A DNA stretch of 64,000 bases from assembly GCF_006363955.1 (NCBI RefSeq), contig NZ_CP040948.1:1116001-1180000 (forward strand), given 5' to 3'. A model generated the notes under the pieces. That model saw only the letters and a program-made list of their open reading frames with translations, was not told the DNA's origin and searched no databases. The position numbers were made by a program, and so were the translations under genes. Numbering within the stretch: the first letter of the stretch is position 1; each line of letters starts with the position of its first letter. Positions 56,301-64,000 of the stretch are shown here, piece by piece. The DNA comes from Methylophilus medardicus. GTDB lineage: Bacteria > Pseudomonadota > Gammaproteobacteria > Burkholderiales > Methylophilaceae.

Positions 56301-56870
56301 AAACCGCAACTGAGCGCTTTCATTAAAGGCAACTTAGGCGAGCTGGCACCGCAAGATCAGCCCAGGTTGTTGGCTGGCGTGGTCATGGGTGTCCGTGTAC
56401 GGATGACGCAACGCGGCAAAATGGCGATTGTGACGCTTGATGATGCCGTCGGTCGTACCGAAGTGGTGGTGGGCTCAGAGTTACTGATGCAACATGCGCA
56501 GTGGATTAAAGAGGATCAACTGCTGGTTGTTGAGGGGCGCATCAGTCATGATGAATTTTCGGGTGGCATCCGTGTCAGCGCCAGAAAACTCTATGACCTG
56601 GCGGCTGTTCGTAACCGTTTTGCGCAAATGCTGACCTTGAGCTGCAATGGTTCGTCGGATGTGCAGCGTTTGATGAATGTACTCACGCCCTATCGCTATG
56701 CGGGGGAAGAGCAGAAGCGTTGTCCGATCAAAGTGGACTATCATAATCAATCGGCACAAGTGAGCTTGATGTTAGGCGATGACTGGCAAGTGGTGCTGCA
56801 TGATGACCTGTTGCAGAATTTACAGGGCTGGTTATCTAAAGAAAACGTCAAAATCCTTTATAATGCCTGA
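53391..56870 (+). CDS. dnaE: DNA polymerase III alpha subunit
   Basis: A 1159-residue replicative polymerase. N-terminal PHP domain (FIHLRCHSEYSIVDGTVRID, ALTDLANLFGAIKFYKAARG), polymerase palm and fingers with GPGRGSGAGSLVAYSLGITD, the catalytic PDFDIDFCQEGRDRVIDYV, FDFLGLRTLTIL and YRPGPMDLIPDF, then the helix-hairpin-helix region (YGLGAIKGTG) and an OB-fold (LLAGVVMGVRVRMTQRGKM). Length is normal. It has a leaderless-type start and is followed by accA after 34 bp, as in many proteobacteria. Confidence 0.98.
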   Translation: MEAPEIPPIQPAFIHLRCHSEYSIVDGTVRIDDYVKAAKNDAMPAIALTDLANLFGAIKFYKAARGKGLKPLLGCDVWIENTVQRDQPHRVLLLVQNQQGYTHLCELLSSAYLENQYRERAEVKAEWLQAKNAGLLMLSGFAAGDVGQCLQAGNQAQALQYAQQWAQLFAGRYYLEVQRVHAPGSSDAYAQEQLIQQTVLIAQTLDLPVVATHPVQFQTADDYMAHEARTCIAEGYVLSDKRRPRRFVATQYIKSQAEMQTLFADMPLALQNSVEIAKRCNLTLTLGKNYLPDFPTPNGESLDQYLIDQSKAGLAHRLAYLYPDEQQREAKREEYEARLQFECGIIVQMGFPGYFLIVADFINWAKNNGVPVGPGRGSGAGSLVAYSLGITDLDPLKYNLLFERFLNPERVSMPDFDIDFCQEGRDRVIDYVKHKYGLASVSQIATFGTMAAKAVIRDVGRVLDLPFNFVDGIAKLIPLELGITLESALEKEPQLQERREKEEEVSELLSLALRLEGLVRNVGMHAGGVLIAPGKISDFSPVYCQPNGDSLVSQYDKDDVEAVGLVKFDFLGLRTLTILNMALENANMQRAQEQLPPLSFETIPLDDKRSYHLLKTANTTAVFQLESRGMKDMLKQAKPDLFEDIIALVALYRPGPMDLIPDFCRRKHGTQRVEYPHASTESILKETYGIAVYQEQVMQIAQVVAGYSLGGADLLRRAMGKKKPEEMVQQREIFNEGALKNGLTLQQSNDLFDLLEKFAGYGFNKSHAAAYALVAYHTAFLKAHYPAAFLAATMSADMNNTDNVHTFFDDCAANQIEVLPPDINASIYQFKPLNAQQVLYGLGAIKGTGLAAIELISASRQAQGPFKDIFDFCQRLDLRKVNRRVIESLIRAGAFDKLEPNRAALLAGLDTAISVAEQSAAHAGQDCLFGGVVETRHALPDIAPWSPEQALLEEKVALGFYLSGHPYLSYKPQLSAFIKGNLGELAPQDQPRLLAGVVMGVRVRMTQRGKMAIVTLDDAVGRTEVVVGSELLMQHAQWIKEDQLLVVEGRISHDEFSGGIRVSARKLYDLAAVRNRFAQMLTLSCNGSSDVQRLMNVLTPYRYAGEEQKRCPIKVDYHNQSAQVSLMLGDDWQVVLHDDLLQNLQGWLSKENVKILYNA

Positions 56871-56904
56871 ACTTTTTTTATAAGAATTCATATTGGAATT
56901 CACC

Positions 56905-57900
56905 ATGAGTGCAAAACGTTTAACGCCTAGTAAACTGACTTATCTTGATTTTGAGCAGCCAATCGCTGCGCTTGAGAAACGCATTGAGGCATTGCAAGTT
57001 TCACATGACGAGCATGACTCTCTTGATATCTCTAAAGAGCTGGACTTGTTGCAAAAGAAAAATGCCAAGCTCCTGCAAGACACTTACCAAAACCTCACTG
57101 CATGGCAAATCTCTCAAGTCGCTCGTCACCCGCAGCGGCCTTACACCATCGATTATATTCACGCCTTATTCACCGATTTTCAAGAGCTGCATGGGGATCG
57201 TGCTTATGCAGATGATCCAGCCATTGTCGGTGGGATTGCCCGCTTTAAAGGCACGCCAGTCATGATTATTGGCCACCAAAAAGGCCGTGACATCAAAGAG
57301 CGCCAATACCGTAATTTTGGCATGCCGCGACCGGAAGGCTATCGTAAAGCCTTGCGTTTATTTAGGCTGGCTGAAAAATTTCATCTGCCCATTATTACGT
57401 TTATCGATACCCCCGGTGCTTATCCTGGCATCGGTGCTGAGGAGCGTGGGCAATCCGAAGCAATTGCCCGCAACCTGTATGTGATGGCTGAGCTGAAAAC
57501 ACCCATTATCGGCGTGGTGATTGGTGAAGGTGGATCTGGTGGTGCTTTGGCACTAGGCGTGGTGGATCATCTCAATATGTTGCAATATTCAACCTATTCG
57601 GTGATTTCTCCCGAAGGTTGTGCCTCTATTTTGTGGAAGAGTGCAAGCAGGGCGCCAGAAGCTGCTGAAACATTAGGCATTACCGCCGATCGCCTCAAGT
57701 CGCTGGGGTTGGTGGACACCATTATCAGTGAACCGCCGGGCGGGGCACATCGCAATTACGAAGATGTGATGGAGAGTATTGCCAACGCCATAGGCCAGCA
57801 ACTCAAAACCTTACAAGCCAAAAAATTGCCGCAACTTCTGGATACGCGCTACCAGCGCTTGATGAGTTACGGCAAGTTTAAAGTGGTTAGTGAAAAATAA
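56905..57900 (+). CDS. accA: Acetyl-CoA carboxylase carboxyltransferase subunit alpha
   Basis: A 331-residue AccA, which with AccD moves CO2 from biotin to acetyl-CoA. [19 protein letters not shown] at the start, [60 protein letters not shown] and [18 protein letters not shown] are all family features. An in-frame TTG at 56893 is a less likely start. It stands between dnaE and tilS, with tilS starting one base after its stop. Confidence 0.97.
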   Translation: MSAKRLTPSKLTYLDFEQPIAALEKRIEALQVSHDEHDSLDISKELDLLQKKNAKLLQDTYQNLTAWQISQVARHPQRPYTIDYIHALFTDFQELHGDRAYADDPAIVGGIARFKGTPVMIIGHQKGRDIKERQYRNFGMPRPEGYRKALRLFRLAEKFHLPIITFIDTPGAYPGIGAEERGQSEAIARNLYVMAELKTPIIGVVIGEGGSGGALALGVVDHLNMLQYSTYSVISPEGCASILWKSASRAPEAAETLGITADRLKSLGLVDTIISEPPGGAHRNYEDVMESIANAIGQQLKTLQAKKLPQLLDTRYQRLMSYGKFKVVSEK

Positions 57901-57901
57901 C

Positions 57902-59350
57902 ATGGCTTTGTTGTCTCAGTTAGAAAGCGTTCTCGAAGCCTTTCTGACTGCCCCCAGCACTGAGATCAGCAAGCCGCGTCATTGGCTGGTTGCACTCAGT
58001 GGTGGGGTCGATTCCATCGTGTTGTTACACACATTGTCTCAGCTACGTGGGCGGTTAGGGTTCACCCTGTCTGCGGTGCATGTGCATCATGGCTTGAGCC
58101 CAAATGCAGACAGCTGGCAAAGTCTGTGTGAACAAGCCTGCCAAGCACAACAGATCCCATTGTATACAGAGCGCGTCCGCGTGGATTTACAAAGCGGCTT
58201 GGGAGTCGAAGCAACCGCGCGCGAAGCCCGCTACGTCGCCATAGAGCGCTGGCGGCAACAGCTTGACGCCGAAGCGATAGTCACTGCACACCACATGCAG
58301 GATCAGGCAGAAACGCTGCTATTGCAATTGGTACGCGGCGCAGGGGTCAAAGGCCTCAGCGCCATGGGGGCGTGGGATGTTGATCGATTTTTACTCAGGC
58401 CATTACTGGCCGTGCCAAAAACCACATTGTTGCAATACGCGGCCGAGCAACAACTCACTTGGGTAGATGACGAGAGTAACGCTGACACGCGCTATGACCG
58501 TAACTTTATTCGTCAAGAAGTCATGCCGCGCATGCGTGCGCGTTATCCACAATTGGATTCGGCTTTGAGCCGCAGTGCGAGTCATCTGGCTGAGGCGCAA
58601 ACCTTACTCGACACCCTCGCGCAACAAGACCTCGTCCAATGTGACTTGCGAGAGGAGTGGTTAGGGCAATCGATCGCCATTTCACACCTGCATTGCTTGG
58701 GCGACGTGCGTGCCAAAAATGTCTTGCGTTTCTGGTTTCAGCAGCGGCAGTTACGCATGCCAAACACAGAGCAATTGCAAGACTACTGGCAACAGTTGTC
58801 GTCGGTGAAGCCGCATCGCTACCTGCATTTGCCATTACAAGGCCAATCGGGTCAGTCTGTTACCTATTTGCATCACTATCAACAGCGTTTGTACTGCGTT
58901 ACCAAGCCCAATGCGTTGCCGCAAACACCCTTGGTCTGGCAGGGTCATCAAAACCAGATCTGGGGCGATTGGCAGATTCAGTTTAAGGTCAGCAAAGGCC
59001 GAGGCATTGCACTCGCTAGGCTGGGCATTTCACCCGCCGCGATCACTTTAAATAAACGCTATGGGCAACCTATTGTGTTGCCTGAGGGTACTCAGCTGTT
59101 GCTGACCCCACGCGCTGGCGGCGAATCTTTGCAGCCGGATGTAAAACGGCCAAGACGTGAGTTAAAAGTCATTTTTCAAATGCTCGGGATTCCGCCCTGG
59201 CAGCGCGCTTTTTATCCTTTGATTCAAGTAAAAACCAGCCAACCCAACCCCTATCAAACACTGGTCGCTTTGGCGGCGCTTGCCGTAGATGAAGCTTGGC
59301 GCCCAGGCCGTAATGCTTACGGTCTCGAGATCTCACTCACTCCCATTTGA
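57902..59350 (+). CDS. tilS: tRNA(Ile)-lysidine synthase TilS
   Basis: A 482-residue TilS, which makes lysidine at C34 of tRNA(Ile2) so that it reads AUA. The PP-loop is WLVALSGGVDSIVLLHTLSQ; AVHVHHGLSPNADSWQSLCE, TAHHMQDQAETLLLQLVRGA and ESNADTRYDRNFIRQEVMPR are conserved. The N-terminal, substrate-binding and C-terminal (LLTPRAGGESLQPDVKRPRR) domains are all present. The ATG at 57902 lies one base after the accA stop; a GTG at 57890 would overlap accA. A strong hairpin follows 30 bp downstream. Confidence 0.95.
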   Translation: MALLSQLESVLEAFLTAPSTEISKPRHWLVALSGGVDSIVLLHTLSQLRGRLGFTLSAVHVHHGLSPNADSWQSLCEQACQAQQIPLYTERVRVDLQSGLGVEATAREARYVAIERWRQQLDAEAIVTAHHMQDQAETLLLQLVRGAGVKGLSAMGAWDVDRFLLRPLLAVPKTTLLQYAAEQQLTWVDDESNADTRYDRNFIRQEVMPRMRARYPQLDSALSRSASHLAEAQTLLDTLAQQDLVQCDLREEWLGQSIAISHLHCLGDVRAKNVLRFWFQQRQLRMPNTEQLQDYWQQLSSVKPHRYLHLPLQGQSGQSVTYLHHYQQRLYCVTKPNALPQTPLVWQGHQNQIWGDWQIQFKVSKGRGIALARLGISPAAITLNKRYGQPIVLPEGTQLLLTPRAGGESLQPDVKRPRRELKVIFQMLGIPPWQRAFYPLIQVKTSQPNPYQTLVALAALAVDEAWRPGRNAYGLEISLTPI

Positions 59351-59357
59351 TCCATGA

Positions 59358-59420
59358 ATTGGTTGTAATAAACCAATATAAACCATAAAATTGGCTTTTT
59401 ACAGCCAATTTTATGGTTTA
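59358..59420. promoter_or_regulatory. Paired hairpins upstream of the TonB receptor gene
   Basis: A 7-bp stem ATTGGTT / AACCAAT (59358-59377) is followed at once by an 18-bp perfect stem, TAAACCATAAAATTGGCT (59379-59396) with its complement (59403-59420) around TTTTAC. The second could end the accA-tilS transcript, but its T-rich part is inside the stem rather than after it. Confidence 0.6.
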
Positions 59421-59500
59421 AAGCCATCCTCAATTTTGTATTAAATTGATTTTAAACATCTTTTTAAACAGAGTTCAGCAGGAACGATTATTGCTATTAA

Positions 59501-59541
59501 GAAGTGCTTTTAAATCAAAAGATATTCAATAAAAGTACTTC
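59501..59541 (+). promoter_or_regulatory. Imperfect inverted repeat in the TonB receptor leader
   Basis: GAAGTGCTTTT (59501-59511) and AAAAGTACTTC (59531-59541), 10 of 11 matching, with a 19-base gap. The right arm is 20 bases before the start codon, just upstream of the GAGGGA ribosome site. It could be an operator or an RNA hairpin. The AT-rich region 59421-59500 holds no clear promoter. Confidence 0.4.
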
Positions 59542-59561
59542 GGGAAAGAGGGATCGTTCGT

Positions 59562-62030
59562 ATGAAAAAAAATAGTATCAAGCCATTGTTGCTTGCAATT
59601 GCTTCTGCCTATTCGGCACAAGCGGTATTAGCCAATGCAGAGCCATTAATTCTGGATAAAGTGGAGGTGTACAGCACTACGCCACTAAAGGGCATTGGAC
59701 TGCCATTACATAAAGTCCCTGCAAATGTTCAGCGGGCCAATCCATCTGCAATTAATAATCAGACAGGTGTTTCGATTGCTGATTATATGAATAGCAACAT
59801 GCAAGGTGTTACAGTGACTGAGTTGGGGGGCAACCCATGGCAGCCTGAGATCAACTTCAGAGGCTACTCAGCGTCTTCTTTATTGGGTAATCCGCAGGGC
59901 TTATCTACCTATATCGATGGCGTGCGTGTGAATGAACCCTTTGGTGATGTGACTTCTTGGGACAAGATTCCTAATTTCGCTATCGGTGATATGCAGTTGG
60001 TTCCTGGTTCTAACCCACTGTATGGTTTGAACACCCTCGGTGGCGCCATTGCAATTCAGACCAAAAGTGGGCGTAACAACCAAGGAATCGCCATTGAGGG
60101 TGAAATGGGTTCATGGGGCCGCAAACGTGGCTTGGTTGAGTTCGGTGGAGTTTCCAAAGACGGTTCGGTGGACTACATGATCGGTTATCAACATATATCC
60201 GATGATGGTTGGAGAAAATATTCACCCTCACATGTTAATCAGCTATTTGCTAAAACAGGATGGCAGAGTGAGTCCACAAAGCTTGATCTTACTTATATCG
60301 GCTCTGACAATCGTTTAATTGGGAATGGTTTAACGCCTGAGTTCTTATTGAGTGGCGATAATGACCAAATTCATACCAGACCAGATTCCACAAACAATTA
60401 CTCACACTTTCTGGCGCTGAATGGAAGCCACTGGGTCAACAACGACCTTATGTTGTCCGGTAATGTGTATTACAAAAAATCCAATCGCAGAACCGTTAAC
60501 GGTGATGGCTATGAAGGCAGTTTTGAGGATGTCGGCGGTGTCAGTACCTTAGATGGTTACCCAGGAATCACTTGTAGCCAAGCTGTAGACGATTGCGAGG
60601 TGATTGGCTCTGTGTCAAACAGAACACAGACCAGTCAAGATACTTACGGGACGACTGGACAGGCGACATTTAATCAGGATTTCCTAGGTAAAGAAAATCA
60701 ATTCGTGATTGGTGCAGGTTACGACTACAGCCTGATTCGTTTCAAACAAAGTGAGCAAATTAATCTATCTTCTGCAAGTGAGTCGATTGCTGATGGTGAT
60801 ATCACGGGTACCACAGGCAGTGGTACCGTGTTTGATCCTACCAGAGCACCAGTGTTAGAAGGTGATGGTGCGTTGGGTACACGCCAATCCGTCGGTTTAA
60901 CTGGTAAGCAATATACGGCACGGTTGTTTGCAACAGACACCTTATCGCTGAATGAATTTTGGCATCTAAACGCTGGGGCCAGTTGGAACTTCACCAGAGT
61001 CGATAATGTGGATACCTTGCGTGGTGGTCCATCTGCGGCGAATGGATTTAACAGCTTAACAGCACGTGACAGCTACACACGTTTAAATCCCACGGTTGGT
61101 TTAACATTTACACCGACCAAACAGCTGACTATTTATACTTCATACAGTGAGTCAAGTCGTGCGCCAACCGCTATTGAATTGGGTTGCTCAAACCCAGCAT
61201 CTCCTTGTTTGCTGCCTGCAGCCTTGGCTGATGACCCACCACTCAACCAAGTCGTTGCTAAAACATACGAGTTTGGCGGACGAGGCCAACTGACAGACAC
61301 TATTGGTTGGAACGCTGGTGTGTATCACGCAGTGAACCATGATGATATTCAATTTACTGCTGCCAACACCCAGACCGGTGCTGGTTACTTCAAAAACGTC
61401 GGTAGAAGTAAGCGTCAGGGGATTGATCTTGGTGTGAACGGGGTCGTTGAAAACTTCAAATGGAGTGCCTCATATAGTTTTGTGCACGCCACTTATGACA
61501 CCGATGTCGAATTTGTCAACGGGTCTAACTCCACCGGTATTAATTCTGATGGCATTTACACCGCACGTGCGGGTGATCGCCTGCCAGCGATCCCGCAGCA
61601 TCAGTTAAAACTGCGTGGTCAATATGCAGTGACCCCAAGCTGGAATGTGGGCACCAACGTAATTGGTTACTCAGACCAGTTCGTGTACGGAAACGAGAAT
61701 AATGGTCATCAATCTAATGCTGCGGATTGTAATGGAGGCGATGATTGTGCAGTGGGCCGAGGTAAGTTAAGTGGCTATTTCATTGTCAATCTTGATACCC
61801 AATATAACTTTGGCAACGGTTGGAAGTTATTCGCCAAAGCAACCAACATTTTTGACAAAGATTACTATATTGCAGGCCGTTTAGCAGAATCACTGTTTGA
61901 TGCTTCTGGTTCATTCGGTAGCGAGAGTAAGGTGTTGAGCTTGCTGCCAGGTGCGCCACGTGCGGCATGGTTTGGTTTCAGATATGAGTTCGGTGCGAAA
62001 CCATCGCTGGCTAGTTACGACCGTGATTAA
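59562..62030 (+). CDS. TonB-dependent outer membrane receptor
   Basis: An 822-residue TonB-dependent receptor. Signal peptide about residues 1-26 (IASAYSAQAVLANA), a possible TonB box (LDKVEVYSTTP), a plug domain (VSIADYMNSNMQGVTVTELG, NFRGYSASSLLGNPQGLSTY, NTLGGAIAIQTKSG) and a long barrel with a C-terminal beta signal region (APRAAWFGFRYEFGAKP). Two Cys pairs occur in loops (CSQAVDDC; CNGGDDC). The ligand is unknown. GAGGGA lies before the ATG. It is followed 23 bp later by a sigma-54-type regulator gene, probably in the same operon. Confidence 0.92.
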   Translation: MKKNSIKPLLLAIASAYSAQAVLANAEPLILDKVEVYSTTPLKGIGLPLHKVPANVQRANPSAINNQTGVSIADYMNSNMQGVTVTELGGNPWQPEINFRGYSASSLLGNPQGLSTYIDGVRVNEPFGDVTSWDKIPNFAIGDMQLVPGSNPLYGLNTLGGAIAIQTKSGRNNQGIAIEGEMGSWGRKRGLVEFGGVSKDGSVDYMIGYQHISDDGWRKYSPSHVNQLFAKTGWQSESTKLDLTYIGSDNRLIGNGLTPEFLLSGDNDQIHTRPDSTNNYSHFLALNGSHWVNNDLMLSGNVYYKKSNRRTVNGDGYEGSFEDVGGVSTLDGYPGITCSQAVDDCEVIGSVSNRTQTSQDTYGTTGQATFNQDFLGKENQFVIGAGYDYSLIRFKQSEQINLSSASESIADGDITGTTGSGTVFDPTRAPVLEGDGALGTRQSVGLTGKQYTARLFATDTLSLNEFWHLNAGASWNFTRVDNVDTLRGGPSAANGFNSLTARDSYTRLNPTVGLTFTPTKQLTIYTSYSESSRAPTAIELGCSNPASPCLLPAALADDPPLNQVVAKTYEFGGRGQLTDTIGWNAGVYHAVNHDDIQFTAANTQTGAGYFKNVGRSKRQGIDLGVNGVVENFKWSASYSFVHATYDTDVEFVNGSNSTGINSDGIYTARAGDRLPAIPQHQLKLRGQYAVTPSWNVGTNVIGYSDQFVYGNENNGHQSNAADCNGGDDCAVGRGKLSGYFIVNLDTQYNFGNGWKLFAKATNIFDKDYYIAGRLAESLFDASGSFGSESKVLSLLPGAPRAAWFGFRYEFGAKPSLASYDRD

Positions 62031-62053
62031 CTTACTATAATTAAGGAAGAAGC

Positions 62054-63469
62054 GTGCTCTCACAACTTTCATCCACTACGGACAAATCAGTTTTTTTACC
62101 GATAAAGAAAAAAGTGCTCTTGGTTGAGGACGAAGTTCTGTTTGCCAAAGCAGTGGTGAAACGGTTACAAAAAGCTGGTTTTGAGTGCGAGCACGCAGAA
62201 TCCTTACAGGATGCCAGATTGCTGGTAAAACAATTTGAACCCGATATGGCGCTTTTGGATATGCGCCTGCCGGATGGCAATGGATTGGATTTATTAGCGG
62301 ATTTCGTGGCAAAAAACATCAATACCATCGTCATGACTGCCTTTGGCGATGTGACCGATGCCGTCAACGCCATCAAAATGGGGGCGATTGATTATTTAAA
62401 GAAACCGATTGATCTCGAAGAACTGTTATTGATCATTCAAAAGAATGAAAAAACCACGGATTTACAGGCTAGTCTCGATTATTCAAGGCAGCGTGATTCG
62501 GTGGTGAATGATTCTGTGCAACTGATTGGTGAGAGTGCTGCCATGCAAAGTGTGCGTCAGCAAATCACCCGGATTGCACAATTAAGTGCGCTGAGTGATG
62601 CGGTTCAGCCTACGGTGCTGATTACGGGTGAAACTGGCACCGGAAAAGATGTTGTTGCGCGTTATTTGCATGCGAGTTGTGCTAATCATGATAAGCCGTT
62701 TGTGCATGTGGACTGTGCTTCGCTGCCTGCTGAGTTGATTGAGAGTGAGTTGTTTGGGCACGAAAAAGGGGCGTTTACCAATGCCGTCGCCTCGCGCCCA
62801 GGTTTGATTGAGTCGGCCGAAGACGGCACATTGTTTTTGGATGAAATTGGCGAGTTACCATTGGGCTTACAGGCAAAATTGTTAAATGTGCTTGAACGTC
62901 GCATGGTACGCCGATTAGGTTCGACCAAAGAGCGTCCGGTGCAAGCGCGAATTATCGCTGCGACCAATCGTGATTTATATCAAATGTCGAGTGAAGGGCG
63001 CTTTCGTTCTGACCTGTATTATCGGTTGAACGTGATTACGATGCAGATGCCGCCCTTGCGTGACCGTGGTCAAGATGTGTTGTTATTGGCTAATTATTTT
63101 AGGCAATTGACTGAAAAACGCTATGCCTTGCCACACCATGAGTTTAGTACGCTGGCACTGATGGCGATCCAAAAATATCATTGGCCTGGCAATGTGCGTG
63201 AAATGCGCCATCAAATCAGCCGGGCGGTGTTGATGTGTACACAGCCAATGATTTCAGAGCATGATTTAGGTTTGCCGCAAATGGCGGCAGCGAGCGCGAG
63301 TGTTTCTATGCAGGGCGAAACGCAAGTGACGTTAGACGATGCGGAAAAAGCCATGTTGTTGAATGCCCTTGAGCAATCGCGACACAATGTCTCAAAGGCC
63401 GCACGGTTACTGGGGATTACTCGGATGACCATGCGCTACCGCATGGATAAACATGGAATCTCGGTATAA
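62054..63469 (+). CDS. NtrC-family response regulator (REC-AAA-HTH)
   Basis: A 471-residue regulator. Receiver domain VLLVEDEVLFAKAVVKRLQK with the phospho-acceptor Asp in MALLDMRLPDGNGLDLL and Lys in AIDYLKKPID. The AAA+ domain has Walker A LITGETGTGKDVVARYLHAS, FGHEKGAFTNAVASRPGLIE (GAFTNA in place of the sigma-54-contact loop GAFTGA), Walker B GTLFLDEIGELPL and RIIAATNRDL. The C-terminal Fis-type HTH is HNVSKAARLLGITRMTMRYR. The start is GTG with AAGGAAGA upstream. No kinase gene is adjacent. It probably controls, or is controlled with, the TonB receptor. Confidence 0.92.
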   Translation: MLSQLSSTTDKSVFLPIKKKVLLVEDEVLFAKAVVKRLQKAGFECEHAESLQDARLLVKQFEPDMALLDMRLPDGNGLDLLADFVAKNINTIVMTAFGDVTDAVNAIKMGAIDYLKKPIDLEELLLIIQKNEKTTDLQASLDYSRQRDSVVNDSVQLIGESAAMQSVRQQITRIAQLSALSDAVQPTVLITGETGTGKDVVARYLHASCANHDKPFVHVDCASLPAELIESELFGHEKGAFTNAVASRPGLIESAEDGTLFLDEIGELPLGLQAKLLNVLERRMVRRLGSTKERPVQARIIAATNRDLYQMSSEGRFRSDLYYRLNVITMQMPPLRDRGQDVLLLANYFRQLTEKRYALPHHEFSTLALMAIQKYHWPGNVREMRHQISRAVLMCTQPMISEHDLGLPQMAAASASVSMQGETQVTLDDAEKAMLLNALEQSRHNVSKAARLLGITRMTMRYRMDKHGISV

Positions 63470-63478
63470 ACGCAAATT

Positions 63479-63503
63479 AAACCTCGCTCAAGCGAGGTTT
63501 TTT
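63479..63503 (+). terminator. Terminator after the NtrC-family regulator
   Basis: Perfect 10-bp stem AAACCTCGCT / AGCGAGGTTT with a 2-base centre and six T at the end. Confidence 0.92.
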
Positions 63504-63535
63504 GTTTGTGTTTGCTAGGGAAGATGTGGTCTGCT

Positions 63536-63551
63536 TGTGACATAAATCAAG
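63536..63551. promoter_or_regulatory. CRP/FNR-like site upstream of purT
   Basis: TGTGACATAAATCAAG matches the TGTGA-N6-TCACA consensus at 8 of 10 positions. It lies 61 bp before the purT ATG. A TATCAT at 63583-63588 could be the -10. The assignment rests on pattern alone. Confidence 0.35.
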
Positions 63552-63612
63552 CACGATCAGCCGTCAGCGAAATTGCCCATGGTATCATTGCGTTTTTACT
63601 GTGGAGCGAAAA

Positions 63613-64000
63613 ATGATTGGGACCCCGTTGAGCGCAAATGCCACCAAGGTGATGCTACTAGGGAGTGGTGAGCTTGGTAAAGAGGTGATTATTGCCTTGC
63701 AGCGTTTAGGGGTCGAGGTCATTGCGGTAGACCGCTACGCAAATGCGCCAGGGCATCAGGTGGCGCATCATGCATACACTATCGATATGACGGATGCAGC
63801 GGCATTAAAAGCACTCGTGCATGAAGTAAAGCCGCACTATATCGTTCCAGAAATCGAGGCGCTCAACACCGAGGCATTGGCTGAGATTGAGGCCAGTGGC
63901 GTGACGGTAGTGCCTACGGTGCGCGCGGTGCAGTTGACCATGAATCGCGAAGGGATTCGTCGGCTAGCCGCTGAAGAATTGGCGTTGCCGACTTCGCCTT
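63613..64000 (+). CDS. purT: Formate-dependent phosphoribosylglycinamide formyltransferase PurT (3' end cut)
   Basis: The first 129 residues of PurT; the gene runs off the window. It uses formate and ATP to formylate GAR in purine synthesis. [20 protein letters not shown] and [20 protein letters not shown] are the diagnostic ATP-grasp N-terminal features, followed by [24 protein letters not shown] lies before the ATG. Formate is plentiful in C1 metabolism, so the formate-using enzyme suits a methylotroph. Confidence 0.95.
   Translation, partial: MIGTPLSANATKVMLLGSGELGKEVIIALQRLGVEVIAVDRYANAPGHQVAHHAYTIDMTDAAALKALVHEVKPHYIVPEIEALNTEALAEIEASGVTVVPTVRAVQLTMNREGIRRLAAEELALPTSP

Noticed and set aside
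59402-59561. Cobalamin riboswitch before the TonB receptor
   Set aside because: No B12-box-like sequence or suitable long structure is visible; the region is short and AT-rich.
1-64000. tRNA, rRNA, CRISPR, insertion sequence or prophage
   Set aside because: Looked for by eye on both strands; no tRNA-like cloverleaf, transposase, integrase, phage gene or regularly spaced repeat was seen. A tool-based scan could still find a short tRNA I missed.

Overview
The window looks like chromosomal DNA of a methylotrophic betaproteobacterium of the Methylophilaceae. A Methylophilus-like genome would fit, but the genus is a guess. Three things point there: a cluster for tetrahydromethanopterin/methanofuran cofactor synthesis (dihydromethanopterin reductase-like flavoprotein, dihydropteroate-synthase-like protein, DUF447 protein, MfnB) directly behind purA; the betaproteobacterial order hflK-hflC-DUF2065-hisZ-purA and ompA-mtaD-ubiG-gph; and a formate-using purT. 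I see no rRNA, tRNA, CRISPR, insertion sequence, prophage or plasmid module. Almost everything is core genome, densely packed in short operons separated by clear hairpin terminators.

Layout. 1-7996: hflK (5' cut), hflC and DUF2065, a terminator, then hisZ-purA and the C1-cofactor genes. 8135-12077: ompA, then mtaD-ubiG-gph. 12083-17690 (minus strand): an EAL-CBS-GGDEF protein, dnaX-ybaB-recR and the SRP RNA gene upstream of dnaX. 17862-21647: a diguanylate cyclase and a NarL-type two-component pair. 21706-31423: glycogen and glucan metabolism (pgi and glgB on minus; glgC, a GH57 enzyme, malQ and a ROK glucokinase on plus). 31420-38962: queG, tsaE-amiC, a Suv3-like helicase divergent from mutL, and a SnoaL-like secreted protein divergent from an HxlR regulator. 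38971-45293 (minus): an RsmI-like methylase, a DUF4139 protein, maf and two-subunit pyruvate carboxylase. 45625-52047: yceD-rpmF-plsX-fabH-fabD-fabG-acpP-fabF. 52110-59350: two Tpx-family genes on minus, then dnaE, accA and tilS. 59562-64000: a TonB-dependent receptor with a sigma-54-type response regulator, and the start of purT.

How the genes work together. plsX, fabH, fabD, fabG, acpP, fabF and accA supply fatty-acid synthesis. The glg/malQ/GH57/glucokinase/pgi block makes and breaks an alpha-glucan store and returns glucose to sugar phosphates, although no glycogen synthase or phosphorylase gene is present here. PycAB refills oxaloacetate. purA and purT are purine genes.

Points that stand out. 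(1) Six transcription-unit heads (hisZ, mtaD, suv3-like, mutL, fabD, dnaE) have a -10-like hexamer exactly 6 nt before the ATG and no Shine-Dalgarno sequence, which suggests leaderless mRNAs. (2) The suv3-like and mutL promoters face each other within 34 bp and should exclude each other. (3) The queG and tsaE start codons overlap on opposite strands. (4) A Tpx paralogue has Ser in place of the peroxidatic Cys. (5) A terminator-like hairpin ends 7 nt before the fabF start codon. (6) An orphan sigma-54 activator with a GAFTNA loop lies behind a TonB receptor gene whose upstream region holds an 18-bp perfect hairpin. I found no wholly new multi-gene system; these are the best leads.
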